Below are positions 1 through 8,042 of a stretch of 42,979 bases of DNA, in pieces. The notes beneath the pieces are model-generated. The model saw nothing but the letters and a program-made list of their open reading frames with translations, made no database searches and was not told the DNA's origin. The translations under genes were made by a program, and so were the position numbers. The DNA comes from Parcubacteria group bacterium GW2011_GWA2_40_14 (GTDB lineage Bacteria > Patescibacteriota > Minisyncoccia > Phycocordibacterales > DATDWN01), in assembly GCA_000996025.1 (NCBI GenBank), contig LBYF01000002.1, positions 1-42,979 on the forward strand, in the 5' to 3' direction. Every line of letters begins with the position of its first letter. Position 1 is the first letter of the stretch.

Positions 1-30
1 TAAAAATGTATACTGAATACGAAATAACAC

Positions 31-127
31 ATACGAAATAACGAATTAAAACACGAATAGCTACGAATAATACGAATTTAATTCGTACATTCGTCATCAA
101 TTCGTAGGTCCATTCGTTACTTCGTAT
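31..127. repeat. ACGAAT-type long palindrome, copy 1
   Basis: Two arms of 48 bases (31-78 and 80-127) form an imperfect inverted repeat around base 79. Each arm is made of ACGAAT (or ATTCGT) words spaced about 9-12 bases apart. The outer ends read ATACGAAATAACG and CGTTACTTCGTAT. A partial extra end, ATACGAAATAAC, lies at 17-28, as if a second copy were truncated or nested there. The right end lies 7 bases before the start codon at 135 and runs into TATAAT (125-130). It is related to the copies at 3946, 5652, 28808 and 35902. Confidence 0.9.
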
Positions 128-134
128 AATATAT

Positions 135-923
135 ATGAAAAAGACGATTAAAAAACCTACAAAAGAACCGTATAGAAAAATCAATATCGTTATACCAATG
201 GCTGGAAAGGGCTCTCGTTTTATGGAAGCTGGTTATACATTTCCAAAACCTCTTATAGGTATAAAAGATAAAACCATGATTGAAGTTGTCATTAATAATC
301 TTAGGTCGATACATAACCATCGTTTTATTTTTATTGCCCAAAAAGAACATTGTGAAAAATATGATATTTACAATGTACTAAAACGGGCAACGAATAATCA
401 ATTTGAGTTAATACAGATCAACGGGATTACAGAAGGAGCAGCTTGTACAGTTTTGCTTGCCTCTAATTACATAAACAATGACAATGACTTGCTCATAGCA
501 AATTCTGACCAATATATTGATATAAAAATTGATGATTTTATAAGTAAAAGTCGTAATTCTAAGTCAGATGGGGTTATCATGACATTTAGGTCAAGCCACC
601 CGAAATGGAGTTACGCTCGGACAAACGAAAAAGGTAGGGTTCTGGAAACAGCCGAAAAAAGGGTTATATCTGACAATGCCACTGTCGGTATTTATTATTT
701 TAAAAAAGGAAAAGATTTTGTCTCTGGAGCACAATCTATGATTCATAAAAATATTAGACACAACAATGAATTCTATGTCTGTCCTGTGTTCAACGAACTG
801 ATAATTACTGGCAAAAATATATACACTCATGATATTGGCGCAGAATCAATGCATGGCTTGGGCACACCAGAAGATTTGAATTTATTTATGCAAAAACTTG
901 ATAATGGACAAATTAAAATATAG
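135..923 (+). CDS. Sugar-nucleotide pyrophosphorylase (NTP_transferase family)
   Basis: This predicted cytosolic enzyme joins an NTP to a sugar 1-phosphate or related phosphate, making an activated donor for the locus. The 262-residue protein opens with the GT-A nucleotide-binding loop PMAGKGSRF (residues 21-29), followed by FPKPL (36-40) with the Lys usual in this family. NSDQ (123-126) stands where the metal-binding Asp region is expected. The family is clear, but the base and sugar specificity cannot be read from sequence. The start is the ATG 7 bases after a long palindrome, and no Shine-Dalgarno sequence is visible. The 3' end overlaps the next gene by about 20 bases, so the two are probably co-transcribed. 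Confidence 0.85.
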   Translation: MKKTIKKPTKEPYRKINIVIPMAGKGSRFMEAGYTFPKPLIGIKDKTMIEVVINNLRSIHNHRFIFIAQKEHCEKYDIYNVLKRATNNQFELIQINGITEGAACTVLLASNYINNDNDLLIANSDQYIDIKIDDFISKSRNSKSDGVIMTFRSSHPKWSYARTNEKGRVLETAEKRVISDNATVGIYYFKKGKDFVSGAQSMIHKNIRHNNEFYVCPVFNELIITGKNIYTHDIGAESMHGLGTPEDLNLFMQKLDNGQIKI

Positions 924-1761
924 AGAATATCTTGGTGTGGAAACTAGAGCTAAAATACTTAGGATATTTAATAAAATATTTGGCAAACTACTACGGTATG
1001 TTGCCGATACTTACGAGACAAGGTTAAACCTTGTTTCAAACACCACACAACCTGCAAAATCTGGTTGGTCAATCTTGGTTATAACAACTGGGCAAAATAA
1101 AGAATTTCTGGAACGGTTTATCATTTCCGCCTATCATGAACTACAAAACACGGATTATGAAATCATAGTAGTTGGCCCACCAAAACTTGATCTGTCTTAT
1201 ATTCCAAAAAAAATAAGACTCGTGCATGTGCCGTACAGAGAGTTACACATTTCCACCATATCAGGAGCTATCAGCAAGAAGAAAAATTTTGGGGTAAAAC
1301 AAGCAAAATATGATAAAGTTGTGATTAGTCATGATTATCTCTATTTTTTGCCAGGTTGGAAAAAAGGATATGACAAATTTGGAGATTTTACCGTTTGCAC
1401 CAATGTCGTCTTGGACCAAGAGGGTGAGCGTCAGAAAGACTGGGTTGTTTGGGATTATCCCGGAGTAGGCATGGGACTTTTGCCTTATACAGAGGAATTT
1501 ACGCAGTATCAAATTATAGTTGGAAATTATTTTGTGGTCAAACGGGATTTTTTTCTTGAAAATCCAATAAACGAAAATCTGCGTTGGGGTGAAGGCGAAG
1601 ATGTTGATTGGTCACTCTCTATACGAAAAAAAATAAAATTTAGAATTAATACCGAAAGTAAAGTACAATTTTCCAAAGAGATTTCAAAATATAAAAGAGG
1701 TATTTCTGGAATCTGGTTGGAAGGAACTAAAAAAATAGAGCATATCTTGTTGGACAAATAG
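904..1761 (+). CDS. GT2-like glycosyltransferase, tandem paralogue A
   Basis: This is a predicted GT-A fold glycosyltransferase of about 285 residues. The fold is suggested by the beta-strand SILVITTG, the segment YEIIVVGPPKLDLSYI, SHDYL at the place of the DxD-type metal site, and a late WGEGEDVDWS motif that resembles the GT2 acceptor/ED region. The next gene is a close paralogue over its whole length. The ATG at 904 is preferred; an in-frame TTG at 898 would add two residues. Either start overlaps the nucleotidyltransferase gene. Donor and acceptor are unknown. A repeat-flanked module with the ABC ATPase suggests it helps build the exported glycan (inference). Confidence 0.75.
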   Translation: MDKLKYREYLGVETRAKILRIFNKIFGKLLRYVADTYETRLNLVSNTTQPAKSGWSILVITTGQNKEFLERFIISAYHELQNTDYEIIVVGPPKLDLSYIPKKIRLVHVPYRELHISTISGAISKKKNFGVKQAKYDKVVISHDYLYFLPGWKKGYDKFGDFTVCTNVVLDQEGERQKDWVVWDYPGVGMGLLPYTEEFTQYQIIVGNYFVVKRDFFLENPINENLRWGEGEDVDWSLSIRKKIKFRINTESKVQFSKEISKYKRGISGIWLEGTKKIEHILLDK

Positions 1762-1788
1762 AAATATAAACAGTATATTAGTCAAGAT

Positions 1789-2631
1789 ATGTCTAGACCA
1801 AAGTATAAAAAATATATTACTCCTAACATCTATAAAATATTCAAGGGAATATTTGGCAAGCCACTGCGCTATATTGCCGATAGATACGAGACAATATGGA
1901 ACCCTGTTCCAAAAACTCCTTCTAGAGCTATAACTGGTTGGTCAGTAGTAGTCATAACCGATGGAAACAACAAGTCATCACTGGAGCTTTTTATTAAATC
2001 TGCATACAACGAACTCTGTGGCACAGATTATGAAATAATCGTGGTTGGCCCGCCAAAACTTGACCTGTCTTATATTGAAAAGGATATTATAATTATGCAT
2101 GTGCCATACAAGGAGTTGTCTCTTTGGACCGTACCAGGAGCTGTAGCCAGAAAGAAAAACTTTGGGGCGAAACAAGCAAAATATGATAAGGTTGTGCTCA
2201 GTCATGATTATTTGGTCTTCCAGCCGGGTTGGAAAAAAGGATATGATAAGTTTGGGGACTTTAGTGTTTGCACCAATGTCGTCTTGGATATAGATGGCAA
2301 TCGTCACAGAGATTGGGTCACTTGGGACTACCCTGGGATAGGTCAATCACTCTTGCCATATAACCATGAGTGCACAGAGTACCAAACTATTGGAGGAAAC
2401 TACTTTGCAGTTAATAGAGATTTTTTTCTGGAGCATCCAATGAATGAAAATCTGCGTTGGGGTGAAGGCGAGGACATTGACTGGTCGTTTTCCATAAGAA
2501 ATAAAATAAAGTTTAGAATGAATGCCGAAAGCAAAGTACAACATTCAAAAAGAAAAACGAAAGGTATCTTCGGAAACTGGTTAGAGGGAACTCAAAAAAT
2601 AGAAGCTATCTTAAAACAAAAAACCCTATGA
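1789..2631 (+). CDS. GT2-like glycosyltransferase, tandem paralogue B
   Basis: This 280-residue protein is a tandem duplicate of the preceding gene. It shares long identical or near-identical stretches, including YEIIVVGPPKLDLSYI, PGWKKGYDKFGDF, VCTNVVLD, NENLRWGEGED and the SHDYL metal-site candidate. The N-terminal YKIFKGIFGKPLRYIADRYE also matches its neighbour. The main differences lie in the middle (residues about 115-135) and at the C-terminus, which fits diverged acceptor or donor preference. The gap to paralogue A is 27 bases with no obvious Shine-Dalgarno sequence. The stop is TGA, used as ordinary termination. Substrate is unknown. Confidence 0.75.
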   Translation: MSRPKYKKYITPNIYKIFKGIFGKPLRYIADRYETIWNPVPKTPSRAITGWSVVVITDGNNKSSLELFIKSAYNELCGTDYEIIVVGPPKLDLSYIEKDIIIMHVPYKELSLWTVPGAVARKKNFGAKQAKYDKVVLSHDYLVFQPGWKKGYDKFGDFSVCTNVVLDIDGNRHRDWVTWDYPGIGQSLLPYNHECTEYQTIGGNYFAVNRDFFLEHPMNENLRWGEGEDIDWSFSIRNKIKFRMNAESKVQHSKRKTKGIFGNWLEGTQKIEAILKQKTL

Positions 2632-2672
2632 CTATTTTTAATCTTATACAAACTTTAAGAACTTAGTACTTT

Positions 2673-3953
2673 ATGAACTTTATGAACTCCACAAAACCTG
2701 CTATAGAAATAAAAAATATAGGTAAAAAATATAATATCAACCATCAAGGTGGTGGTTATGTTACTTTGCGTGAAGTTATAATGGAAACTGTTAAATCCCC
2801 TATTAAATCCTTAAAATCCAAAATTAAACAGGTTATTGGCAAAGATCAAAAAGAAGAGTTTTGGGCCCTAGATAATGTAAGTTTTAATGTAAAAAGGGGC
2901 GAAATTATCGGAATTATTGGACCAAATGGTGCCGGCAAAAGCACACTCCTGAAAATTCTTTCTCAAATTACTCCACCTACAACAGGAGAGATAAAAATTA
3001 GTGGAAGTGTTGGTTCGCTCCTAGAAGTCGGCACTGGATTTCACCCAGAACTGACTGGGCGAGAAAATATTTTCCTAAACGGCGCCATACTTGGCATGAC
3101 GCGCAAACAAACTGCTAGAAAATTTAATGAGATTGTGGAATTTTCCGGTATCGGTAAATTTCTAGACACTCCAGTCAAACATTACTCTAGTGGTATGTAT
3201 GTCCGTCTTGCCTTCTCTGTTGCCGCCCATATGGAACCGGACATTTTAATAGTTGATGAAGTATTGGCGGTTGGAGATGCTGAATTCCAGAAAAAATGTC
3301 TCGGAAAAATGAATGACATAACAAAATCCGATGGACGAACAATCATATTTGTTAGTCACAACTTAGATGCTATTGAGAGACTTTGCACTAAGACAATTTT
3401 ACTGAAAAAAGGCAAAATAATAAAAGTCGGCGAAACATCAGATGTAATAAATTATTATTTGAATGTTGAGTCATCTTTAAACTCTATAGTCGAATTCAAA
3501 GAAAAAAGTAATCTTCAAGGTCAAATAAAAAAAGTTACTATTTTGGATAAAAATAACGAGCCGAGAGTAAGAATACCGGTTAGTGAAAAATTTTTTATTG
3601 AGATTGAATTGGATATCAAAGAAAAATTGGAACAGAAAATGATTTTCTTACACTTCTACTATCACGGAGAAATAATACTTGTTTCGACTGAAGGTGATAA
3701 AACAGGGGTATATAAAAACTATGATGTTGGTACTTATAAAACCCGTGTGGAAATACCGGCATACTTGTTTCAAGTCGGTATGCTTTTTCTTAATATAGAC
3801 CTGAAACACTTAACAAATATGATTGACCAAGTCATTGATATTAGTATAGAAATCACAAACGAGAATAGTTCGAGAGAGCCAATATCTGGCGACAACTATT
3901 GGGGTAAAATATCAACCATCTTGGACTACAAAACCATACGAATTAACGAATAG
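2673..3953 (+). CDS. Polysaccharide ABC exporter ATPase, Wzt/TagH type
   Basis: This would be the cytoplasmic ATPase half of an ABC exporter for O-antigen, teichoic-acid or similar glycans. Visible motifs are Walker A GPNGAGKST (83-91), signature YSSGM (171-175), Walker B ILIVDE (191-196) and the switch His in FVSHN (His229). An insert before Walker A (about residues 30-65) and the EVGTGFHPELTGREN stretch are typical of the Wzt subfamily. Residues from about 265 to 426 form a separate C-terminal domain like the carbohydrate-binding Wzt_C domain, which selects finished chains. The usual Wzm permease gene is not adjacent or elsewhere in the window. The last residues (IRINE) and the stop codon are encoded by a palindromic repeat. 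ATG 2682 is an alternative start. Confidence 0.92.
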   Translation: MNFMNSTKPAIEIKNIGKKYNINHQGGGYVTLREVIMETVKSPIKSLKSKIKQVIGKDQKEEFWALDNVSFNVKRGEIIGIIGPNGAGKSTLLKILSQITPPTTGEIKISGSVGSLLEVGTGFHPELTGRENIFLNGAILGMTRKQTARKFNEIVEFSGIGKFLDTPVKHYSSGMYVRLAFSVAAHMEPDILIVDEVLAVGDAEFQKKCLGKMNDITKSDGRTIIFVSHNLDAIERLCTKTILLKKGKIIKVGETSDVINYYLNVESSLNSIVEFKEKSNLQGQIKKVTILDKNNEPRVRIPVSEKFFIEIELDIKEKLEQKMIFLHFYYHGEIILVSTEGDKTGVYKNYDVGTYKTRVEIPAYLFQVGMLFLNIDLKHLTNMIDQVIDISIEITNENSSREPISGDNYWGKISTILDYKTIRINE

Positions 3954-4031
3954 ATCTACGAATTGATAACGAATGTACGAATTAAATTCGTATTATTCGT
4001 AGCTATTCGTGTTTTAATTCGTTACTTCGTA
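3946..4031. repeat. ACGAAT-type long palindrome, copy 2
   Basis: An imperfect inverted repeat of about 86 bases. Its arms meet at the centre ACGAATTAAATTCGT (about 3981-3995), and each arm carries several ACGAAT words. The left end is in frame with the ABC ATPase gene and supplies its last codons (Arg-Ile-Asn-Glu) and the TAG stop. The right end closes with CGTTACTTCGTAT, about 50 bases before the transketolase start at 4080. With copy 3 it exactly brackets the two transketolase genes. Confidence 0.9.
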
Positions 4032-4079
4032 TGTGCTATTTTTGTTGTATAAAAGAGCAAATTGTGATAGTTTAGACTC

Positions 4080-4886
4080 ATGAAAAATGCTAAAAATAGA
4101 GTTACAGTGGCTGAAAAAACGATAAAAAACCTAAAAAGAAAGGTAATTGAGATAGCTTCAAAATCAGGAGAAGACCACCATATTGCAAGCGCTTTTTCAA
4201 TCATGGATATCTTGTGGGTTCTATATGAAAAAATTCTTTCAATATTCCCAAATAAACCACAGCATCCAGAGCGAGATATTTTCATTTTGAGTAAGGGTCA
4301 GGCATCGCTTGGTCTATATGCCATTCTTCATGAAAAAGGTTTTTTTGACACAAAAACATTGGAAAGTTTCAGCAAATACAACAGCATTCTTGGTGGACAT
4401 CCAATGAAAAATACCAAGGTTGGTATTGAATCATCAACGGGGTCTTTGGGACATGGCATGCCAATAGCTGTGGGTATTGCCCTTGGCTTAAAAATTCAAA
4501 ATAAAAAACAAAAAGTATTTGTACTCATCGGTGATGGAGAGGCCAATGAAGGAACAGTTTGGGAATCAGCCCTCCTTTCTTCTCATCATAAATTAGATAA
4601 CCTATGTTGTATTATTGACCACAACCATTCCACAGACCGGGCCTTATCTATAGATAGCATGAAAGATAAATTTGAATCTTTTGGCTGGAAAGTCTCTACT
4701 GTAGACGGGCACAATCATAAAGAAATAGAAAAATCCTTAAGAACAAAGCATCCCAAACATCCTCTGGCTGTTATAGCTAACACCATAAAAGGCCATGGAG
4801 TTTCCATGATGAAAGACAATCCGGCATGGCATCGCAAGTCTCCGAACAAAGAAGAATTTGAACTGATAATGAAAGAATTAAATTAA
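4080..4886 (+). CDS. Transketolase, N-terminal (TPP-binding) subunit
   Basis: This is the thiamine-diphosphate-binding half of a split transketolase, which moves two-carbon ketol units between sugar phosphates. At 268 residues it has the family's usual length. GDGEANEG (151-158) and D180 with HNHS (181-184) form the TPP/metal motif. Upstream, STGSLGHG (119-126) and SKGQASLGLYA are also family hallmarks. The partner subunit follows after 9 bases, so the two are co-expressed. In this locus it could make or consume sedoheptulose 7-phosphate for the heptose genes at 20.8-23.8 kb. It could instead serve general pentose metabolism, since CPR genomes often carry such a pair. Confidence 0.9.
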   Translation: MKNAKNRVTVAEKTIKNLKRKVIEIASKSGEDHHIASAFSIMDILWVLYEKILSIFPNKPQHPERDIFILSKGQASLGLYAILHEKGFFDTKTLESFSKYNSILGGHPMKNTKVGIESSTGSLGHGMPIAVGIALGLKIQNKKQKVFVLIGDGEANEGTVWESALLSSHHKLDNLCCIIDHNHSTDRALSIDSMKDKFESFGWKVSTVDGHNHKEIEKSLRTKHPKHPLAVIANTIKGHGVSMMKDNPAWHRKSPNKEEFELIMKELN

Positions 4887-4895
4887 ATAAATATC

Positions 4896-5669
4896 GTGAG
4901 AAAACAATTTGTAAAAACCGTAGAAGAAATATTGGGCAAAAACGAAAAAGTTGTTCTTCTTCTTGGAGATATAGGAGTTTTTGGATTTAGAGAATCTTTT
5001 AAACTTTACCCCACACGTGTATATAACATAGGAATCCTAGAGCAATCCACTATTAGCGTCGCCTCCGGTTTGAGCATGACTGGCCTTATTCCTATTATAC
5101 ACACTATTGCCCCGTTTATAACCGAAAGATGTTTTGAACAAATCAAAAATGATTTCGGCTATCAAAAAATAGTTGTGCCTGGAACGGCAGAAGAATTTGA
5201 CACATTATTCAAAGAATCATACAACAATGGCAATATAACATATTTCAGATTGAGCGAGAGAAAAAATCAAACTGAAGTAAAGGTAAAATTTGGCAAAGCT
5301 AATGTTATAAAGAAAGGAAAACTGGCAACAGTTATAGCTGTCGGTCCGCTTTTGGATAAAGTTATTTCGGCTACTCTAAATCTAGATGTAACCGTAATAT
5401 ATCTAACAACACTGCGACCATTTGATACTGAAACAGTCAGGAAAAATATCGTTGGAAATAAAGTTTTAATATGTGAACCATATTATAGTGGCGCTATTAC
5501 CTCCAATATAATTAATTCTTCAAAGAATCCTCTGAAAATAGACCTTCTAGGAATACCTCATGAATTTCTGACAAATTACGGTAAAATGGAAGAACACGAT
5601 GAATATATTGGGTTTACAGAAAAAGAAATTGAAAAAAGAGTAAAAAAACTAATACGAAGTAACGAATGA
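4896..5669 (+). CDS. Transketolase, C-terminal (pyrimidine-binding) subunit
   Basis: This is the partner of the previous gene. GILEQS (46-51) carries the Glu (E49) that activates the TPP pyrimidine ring. The chain continues through a transketolase C-terminal domain with VIAVGPLLD and YLTTLRPFDTE. It has 257 residues, shorter than the roughly 300-315 of many stand-alone C-subunits. The stretch between about residues 75 and 105 looks condensed (QIKNDFGYQKIVVPGTAEEF), so a loop seems to be missing. The start is GTG at 4896 with no other good choice. The last residues (IRSNE) and the TGA stop lie inside palindrome copy 3. Confidence 0.87.
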   Translation: MRKQFVKTVEEILGKNEKVVLLLGDIGVFGFRESFKLYPTRVYNIGILEQSTISVASGLSMTGLIPIIHTIAPFITERCFEQIKNDFGYQKIVVPGTAEEFDTLFKESYNNGNITYFRLSERKNQTEVKVKFGKANVIKKGKLATVIAVGPLLDKVISATLNLDVTVIYLTTLRPFDTETVRKNIVGNKVLICEPYYSGAITSNIINSSKNPLKIDLLGIPHEFLTNYGKMEEHDEYIGFTEKEIEKRVKKLIRSNE

Positions 5670-5778
5670 AAACACGAATGGCTACGAATAATACGAAAAA
5701 AGAATAATACGTATTGATAATATGTAGTTTTTTTCGTATATTCGTTATTAATTCGTGTTTTAATTCGTTATTTCGTAT
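5652..5778. repeat. ACGAAT-type long palindrome, copy 3
   Basis: This 127-base imperfect inverted repeat runs from ATACGAAGTAACGAATGA to TCGTTATTTCGTAT. It has an extended AT-rich centre (about 5694-5735, with TACGAAAAAA opposite TTTTTTTCGTA). The left end encodes the final codons and TGA stop of the transketolase C-subunit. The right end stops three bases before the ATG at 5782, leaving no room for a Shine-Dalgarno sequence. Confidence 0.9.
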
Positions 5779-5781
5779 ATT

Positions 5782-6813
5782 ATGGGTAAATTAGCACAAA
5801 TTATAATAGATGATGCAAAAAATTCCACAAAAGGAATAGATTTTCTTGAATTAAAAAACAAAACTGTTTTGATTACTGGTGCTTCTGGACTTGTCGGTAC
5901 ATATCTTTTAGCGGGACTCTCAAATGTGTCACAAAAAAATTATCCGAAGAAAATTTACGCTGTTTGCCAGAGTAACCCAGAAAAACATTGGCAAGAAATA
6001 ACGGATAGTTTAAAAACAACTGTCATGCGAGGAGACTTATGCGACGATGCTTTTACAAATAAATTACCGGAAGCAGATATTATTATACATGCCAGTGGTT
6101 ACGGCCAACCTGGAAAATTCATGGCTAACCCAATAAAAACTACCAAATTAAACACCACAGTCACCATAAAACTTTTGGAAAAACTGAAACCAAAAGGCAA
6201 ATTTCTTTTCATAAGCTCAAGCGAAGTCTACAGCGGACTCTCAAATCCTCCCCATAGAGAAAACCAGATAGGCACAACAAATACAGACCATCCACGCTCA
6301 TGCTACATAGAAAGCAAACGTTGTGGCGAAGCTATTGTTTTTTCCGCTAGAAACCAGGGAATTGATGCAAAATCAGCTCGCCTCTCGCTTGCCTATGGTC
6401 CAGGCACAAAAACTGATGACAAAAGAGCCATAAACGGATTCATCGGGCGGGCACTTACAGAGAGAAAAATAGAATTGATGGACGCTGGAGAGGCCTTGCG
6501 AACATATTGCTACATAACAGACGCAACCCAAATGATGTGGAATATTTTGCTCCACGGCAAGGAAAATATTTACAATGTCGGCGGAATTTCCAGAACTACA
6601 ATAGCTAAACTGGCAAAACTCATAGGAAAAATAACAAAAGTGCCAGTCATTATTCCAAAATTGAAAAAACGAGCTCTAGCTTCAGCCCCAGAAGATGTCC
6701 GTTTAGATTTGCAAAAAGTTACAAAAGAATTCGGCAAAAAAGATTTTGTCTCTCTCAAAAACGGCCTTCGCAGAACTATCGAATGGCAGAAAGAATTGTA
6801 TAAGCAGTTATGA
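5782..6813 (+). CDS. NAD-dependent sugar epimerase/dehydratase (extended SDR) A
   Basis: An extended short-chain dehydrogenase acting on a nucleotide sugar. ITGASGLVG (31-39) is the NAD-binding Rossmann loop, SSSEVY (145-150) supplies the active-site Ser region, and YIESK (175-179) is the catalytic YxxxK. RLSLAYGPGT is typical of the UDP-glucuronate decarboxylase and dTDP-glucose dehydratase side of the family, but the exact reaction (4-epimerase, 4,6-dehydratase or decarboxylase) cannot be assigned. At 343 residues it is of normal length. Its start codon lies 3 bases after palindrome copy 3, so initiation does not use an upstream Shine-Dalgarno sequence. Confidence 0.85.
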   Translation: MGKLAQIIIDDAKNSTKGIDFLELKNKTVLITGASGLVGTYLLAGLSNVSQKNYPKKIYAVCQSNPEKHWQEITDSLKTTVMRGDLCDDAFTNKLPEADIIIHASGYGQPGKFMANPIKTTKLNTTVTIKLLEKLKPKGKFLFISSSEVYSGLSNPPHRENQIGTTNTDHPRSCYIESKRCGEAIVFSARNQGIDAKSARLSLAYGPGTKTDDKRAINGFIGRALTERKIELMDAGEALRTYCYITDATQMMWNILLHGKENIYNVGGISRTTIAKLAKLIGKITKVPVIIPKLKKRALASAPEDVRLDLQKVTKEFGKKDFVSLKNGLRRTIEWQKELYKQL

Positions 6814-6960
6814 ACGTACTGATTTTTCATATAATAAAATACACTAAACTCTCACGGTCGTACAAAATTAATGTATGTCTATAAAATCAACATAAGTGTT
6901 TTAATAAGTTTAAACATTAGTAAATTAGTAAAATTAAATAAAATATGCTAGGATTTTTGA

Positions 6961-8025
6961 ATGCAAAAAAATAGGAAAGAAAGATTTTTTATTACAGGCG
7001 GAATGGGCTACATTGGCTCGGTTTTTGGGAGGGAAGCACTGAAAAAGGGACATGATGTCTGCCTGTATGATTCTTTAATGTACGAGCAGAACCGAGTGCG
7101 AATGATGAAGGAAATCAGGGCGGTAGATACAAAAAAGACTGAATTGAAATTTATTGTCGGTGATACTAGAAATACAGAACTCCTTACAAAATCAATAGAA
7201 GAATTCAAACCTACATATGTACTGCATCTTGGAGAACTCTCCAGTGTTTATGCTTGCAACCATCACCCCGCGCTGACAGAGGACATAAACTATACAGCTT
7301 CAAAGAAAGTTATGGATATTTGCCAGAAATTAAATATTAAAGTTTTATACAACTCCTCTTCCAGTGTTTACGGTGTACAAAAAGATAATAAATTGATGAC
7401 AGAAAAAGATCTTCTTCCAAAACCGACAGATTATTACTGCACCTTCAAACTGAAAATGGAAGAGTGTATAAAAAACAAAGTAAAGAAAAATCCAAACTTT
7501 AAAATAATCGTTTTCAGACCTGCAACTGTTTTTGGCCTTTCCCCGCGTCTTCGCATTGAACTTCTACCAAACCATTTTACATACATGGCTGTGGCTCACA
7601 ATATGATACGTATATCAGAGCTCAATGCTTATCGAGCGGCTATGGATATTGATGAACTTGTCATGGGCTATTTCAAAGTTATAGAAAAAGGCAATTGGAA
7701 AGATTTGATTTATAACATTGGTCATCATAACTTGAGTAAAGGCCAGTTTGCAAAAGGAATACAAAATGTCTTAAAATGCGATGTCGGTCTGGCGCCAGAC
7801 ATGGGTAACCTCCGAAATCTCCAGATAGACTGCTCCAAATTCAATAAAGAATTTGATTTTAAACCAAATATCTCCTACGAGAAAAGCATTAAAAAGGTAG
7901 CCGACTGGATGCAAAAAAATTTGAAAAATTTACAAAGTTCAAACTTCGTGGAACTTCTAAACATGCCGTTGGATGAATGGCACAAAATCTGCCAGTCAAA
8001 CGTAGCCATCACTCCTCGTAGATAA
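6961..8025 (+). CDS. NAD-dependent sugar epimerase/dehydratase (extended SDR) B
   Basis: A 354-residue extended SDR. ITGGMGYIGS (11-20) is the dinucleotide-binding loop, NSSSSVYG (131-138) holds the catalytic Ser region, and YCTFK (159-163) fits YxxxK. HLGELSSVYACNHHP replaces the common HLAA substrate-loop pattern and is somewhat unusual. It probably interconverts a nucleotide sugar used by the neighbouring glycosyltransferases. The gene follows a 147-base spacer (6814-6960) that is very AT-rich and may hold a promoter; I see no convincing -35/-10 pair there. A strong Shine-Dalgarno sequence for the next gene begins just after the stop. Confidence 0.82.
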   Translation: MQKNRKERFFITGGMGYIGSVFGREALKKGHDVCLYDSLMYEQNRVRMMKEIRAVDTKKTELKFIVGDTRNTELLTKSIEEFKPTYVLHLGELSSVYACNHHPALTEDINYTASKKVMDICQKLNIKVLYNSSSSVYGVQKDNKLMTEKDLLPKPTDYYCTFKLKMEECIKNKVKKNPNFKIIVFRPATVFGLSPRLRIELLPNHFTYMAVAHNMIRISELNAYRAAMDIDELVMGYFKVIEKGNWKDLIYNIGHHNLSKGQFAKGIQNVLKCDVGLAPDMGNLRNLQIDCSKFNKEFDFKPNISYEKSIKKVADWMQKNLKNLQSSNFVELLNMPLDEWHKICQSNVAITPRR

Positions 8026-8042
8026 GAAAAAGGAGAGCGTTA

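Noticed and set aside
31-127. Regularly spaced ACGAAT words looked like a short CRISPR or tandem repeat array.
   Set aside because: The words occur in two opposed arms with no unique spacers of constant length, and the same arrangement recurs at gene borders. This is a palindromic element, not a CRISPR array.
125-134. TATAAT at the right end of palindrome copy 1 (and TATATT at copy 3) as a promoter for the next gene.
   Set aside because: The hexamers end only 0-4 bases before the ATG, too close for normal initiation at or before the start codon. They are mentioned but not listed as promoters.
1978-2346. A 122-codon open frame antisense to the second twin GT gene.
   Set aside because: It lies wholly inside a well-supported gene, and a related shadow occurs in the paralogue at 1261-1512. 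No start signal is evident.
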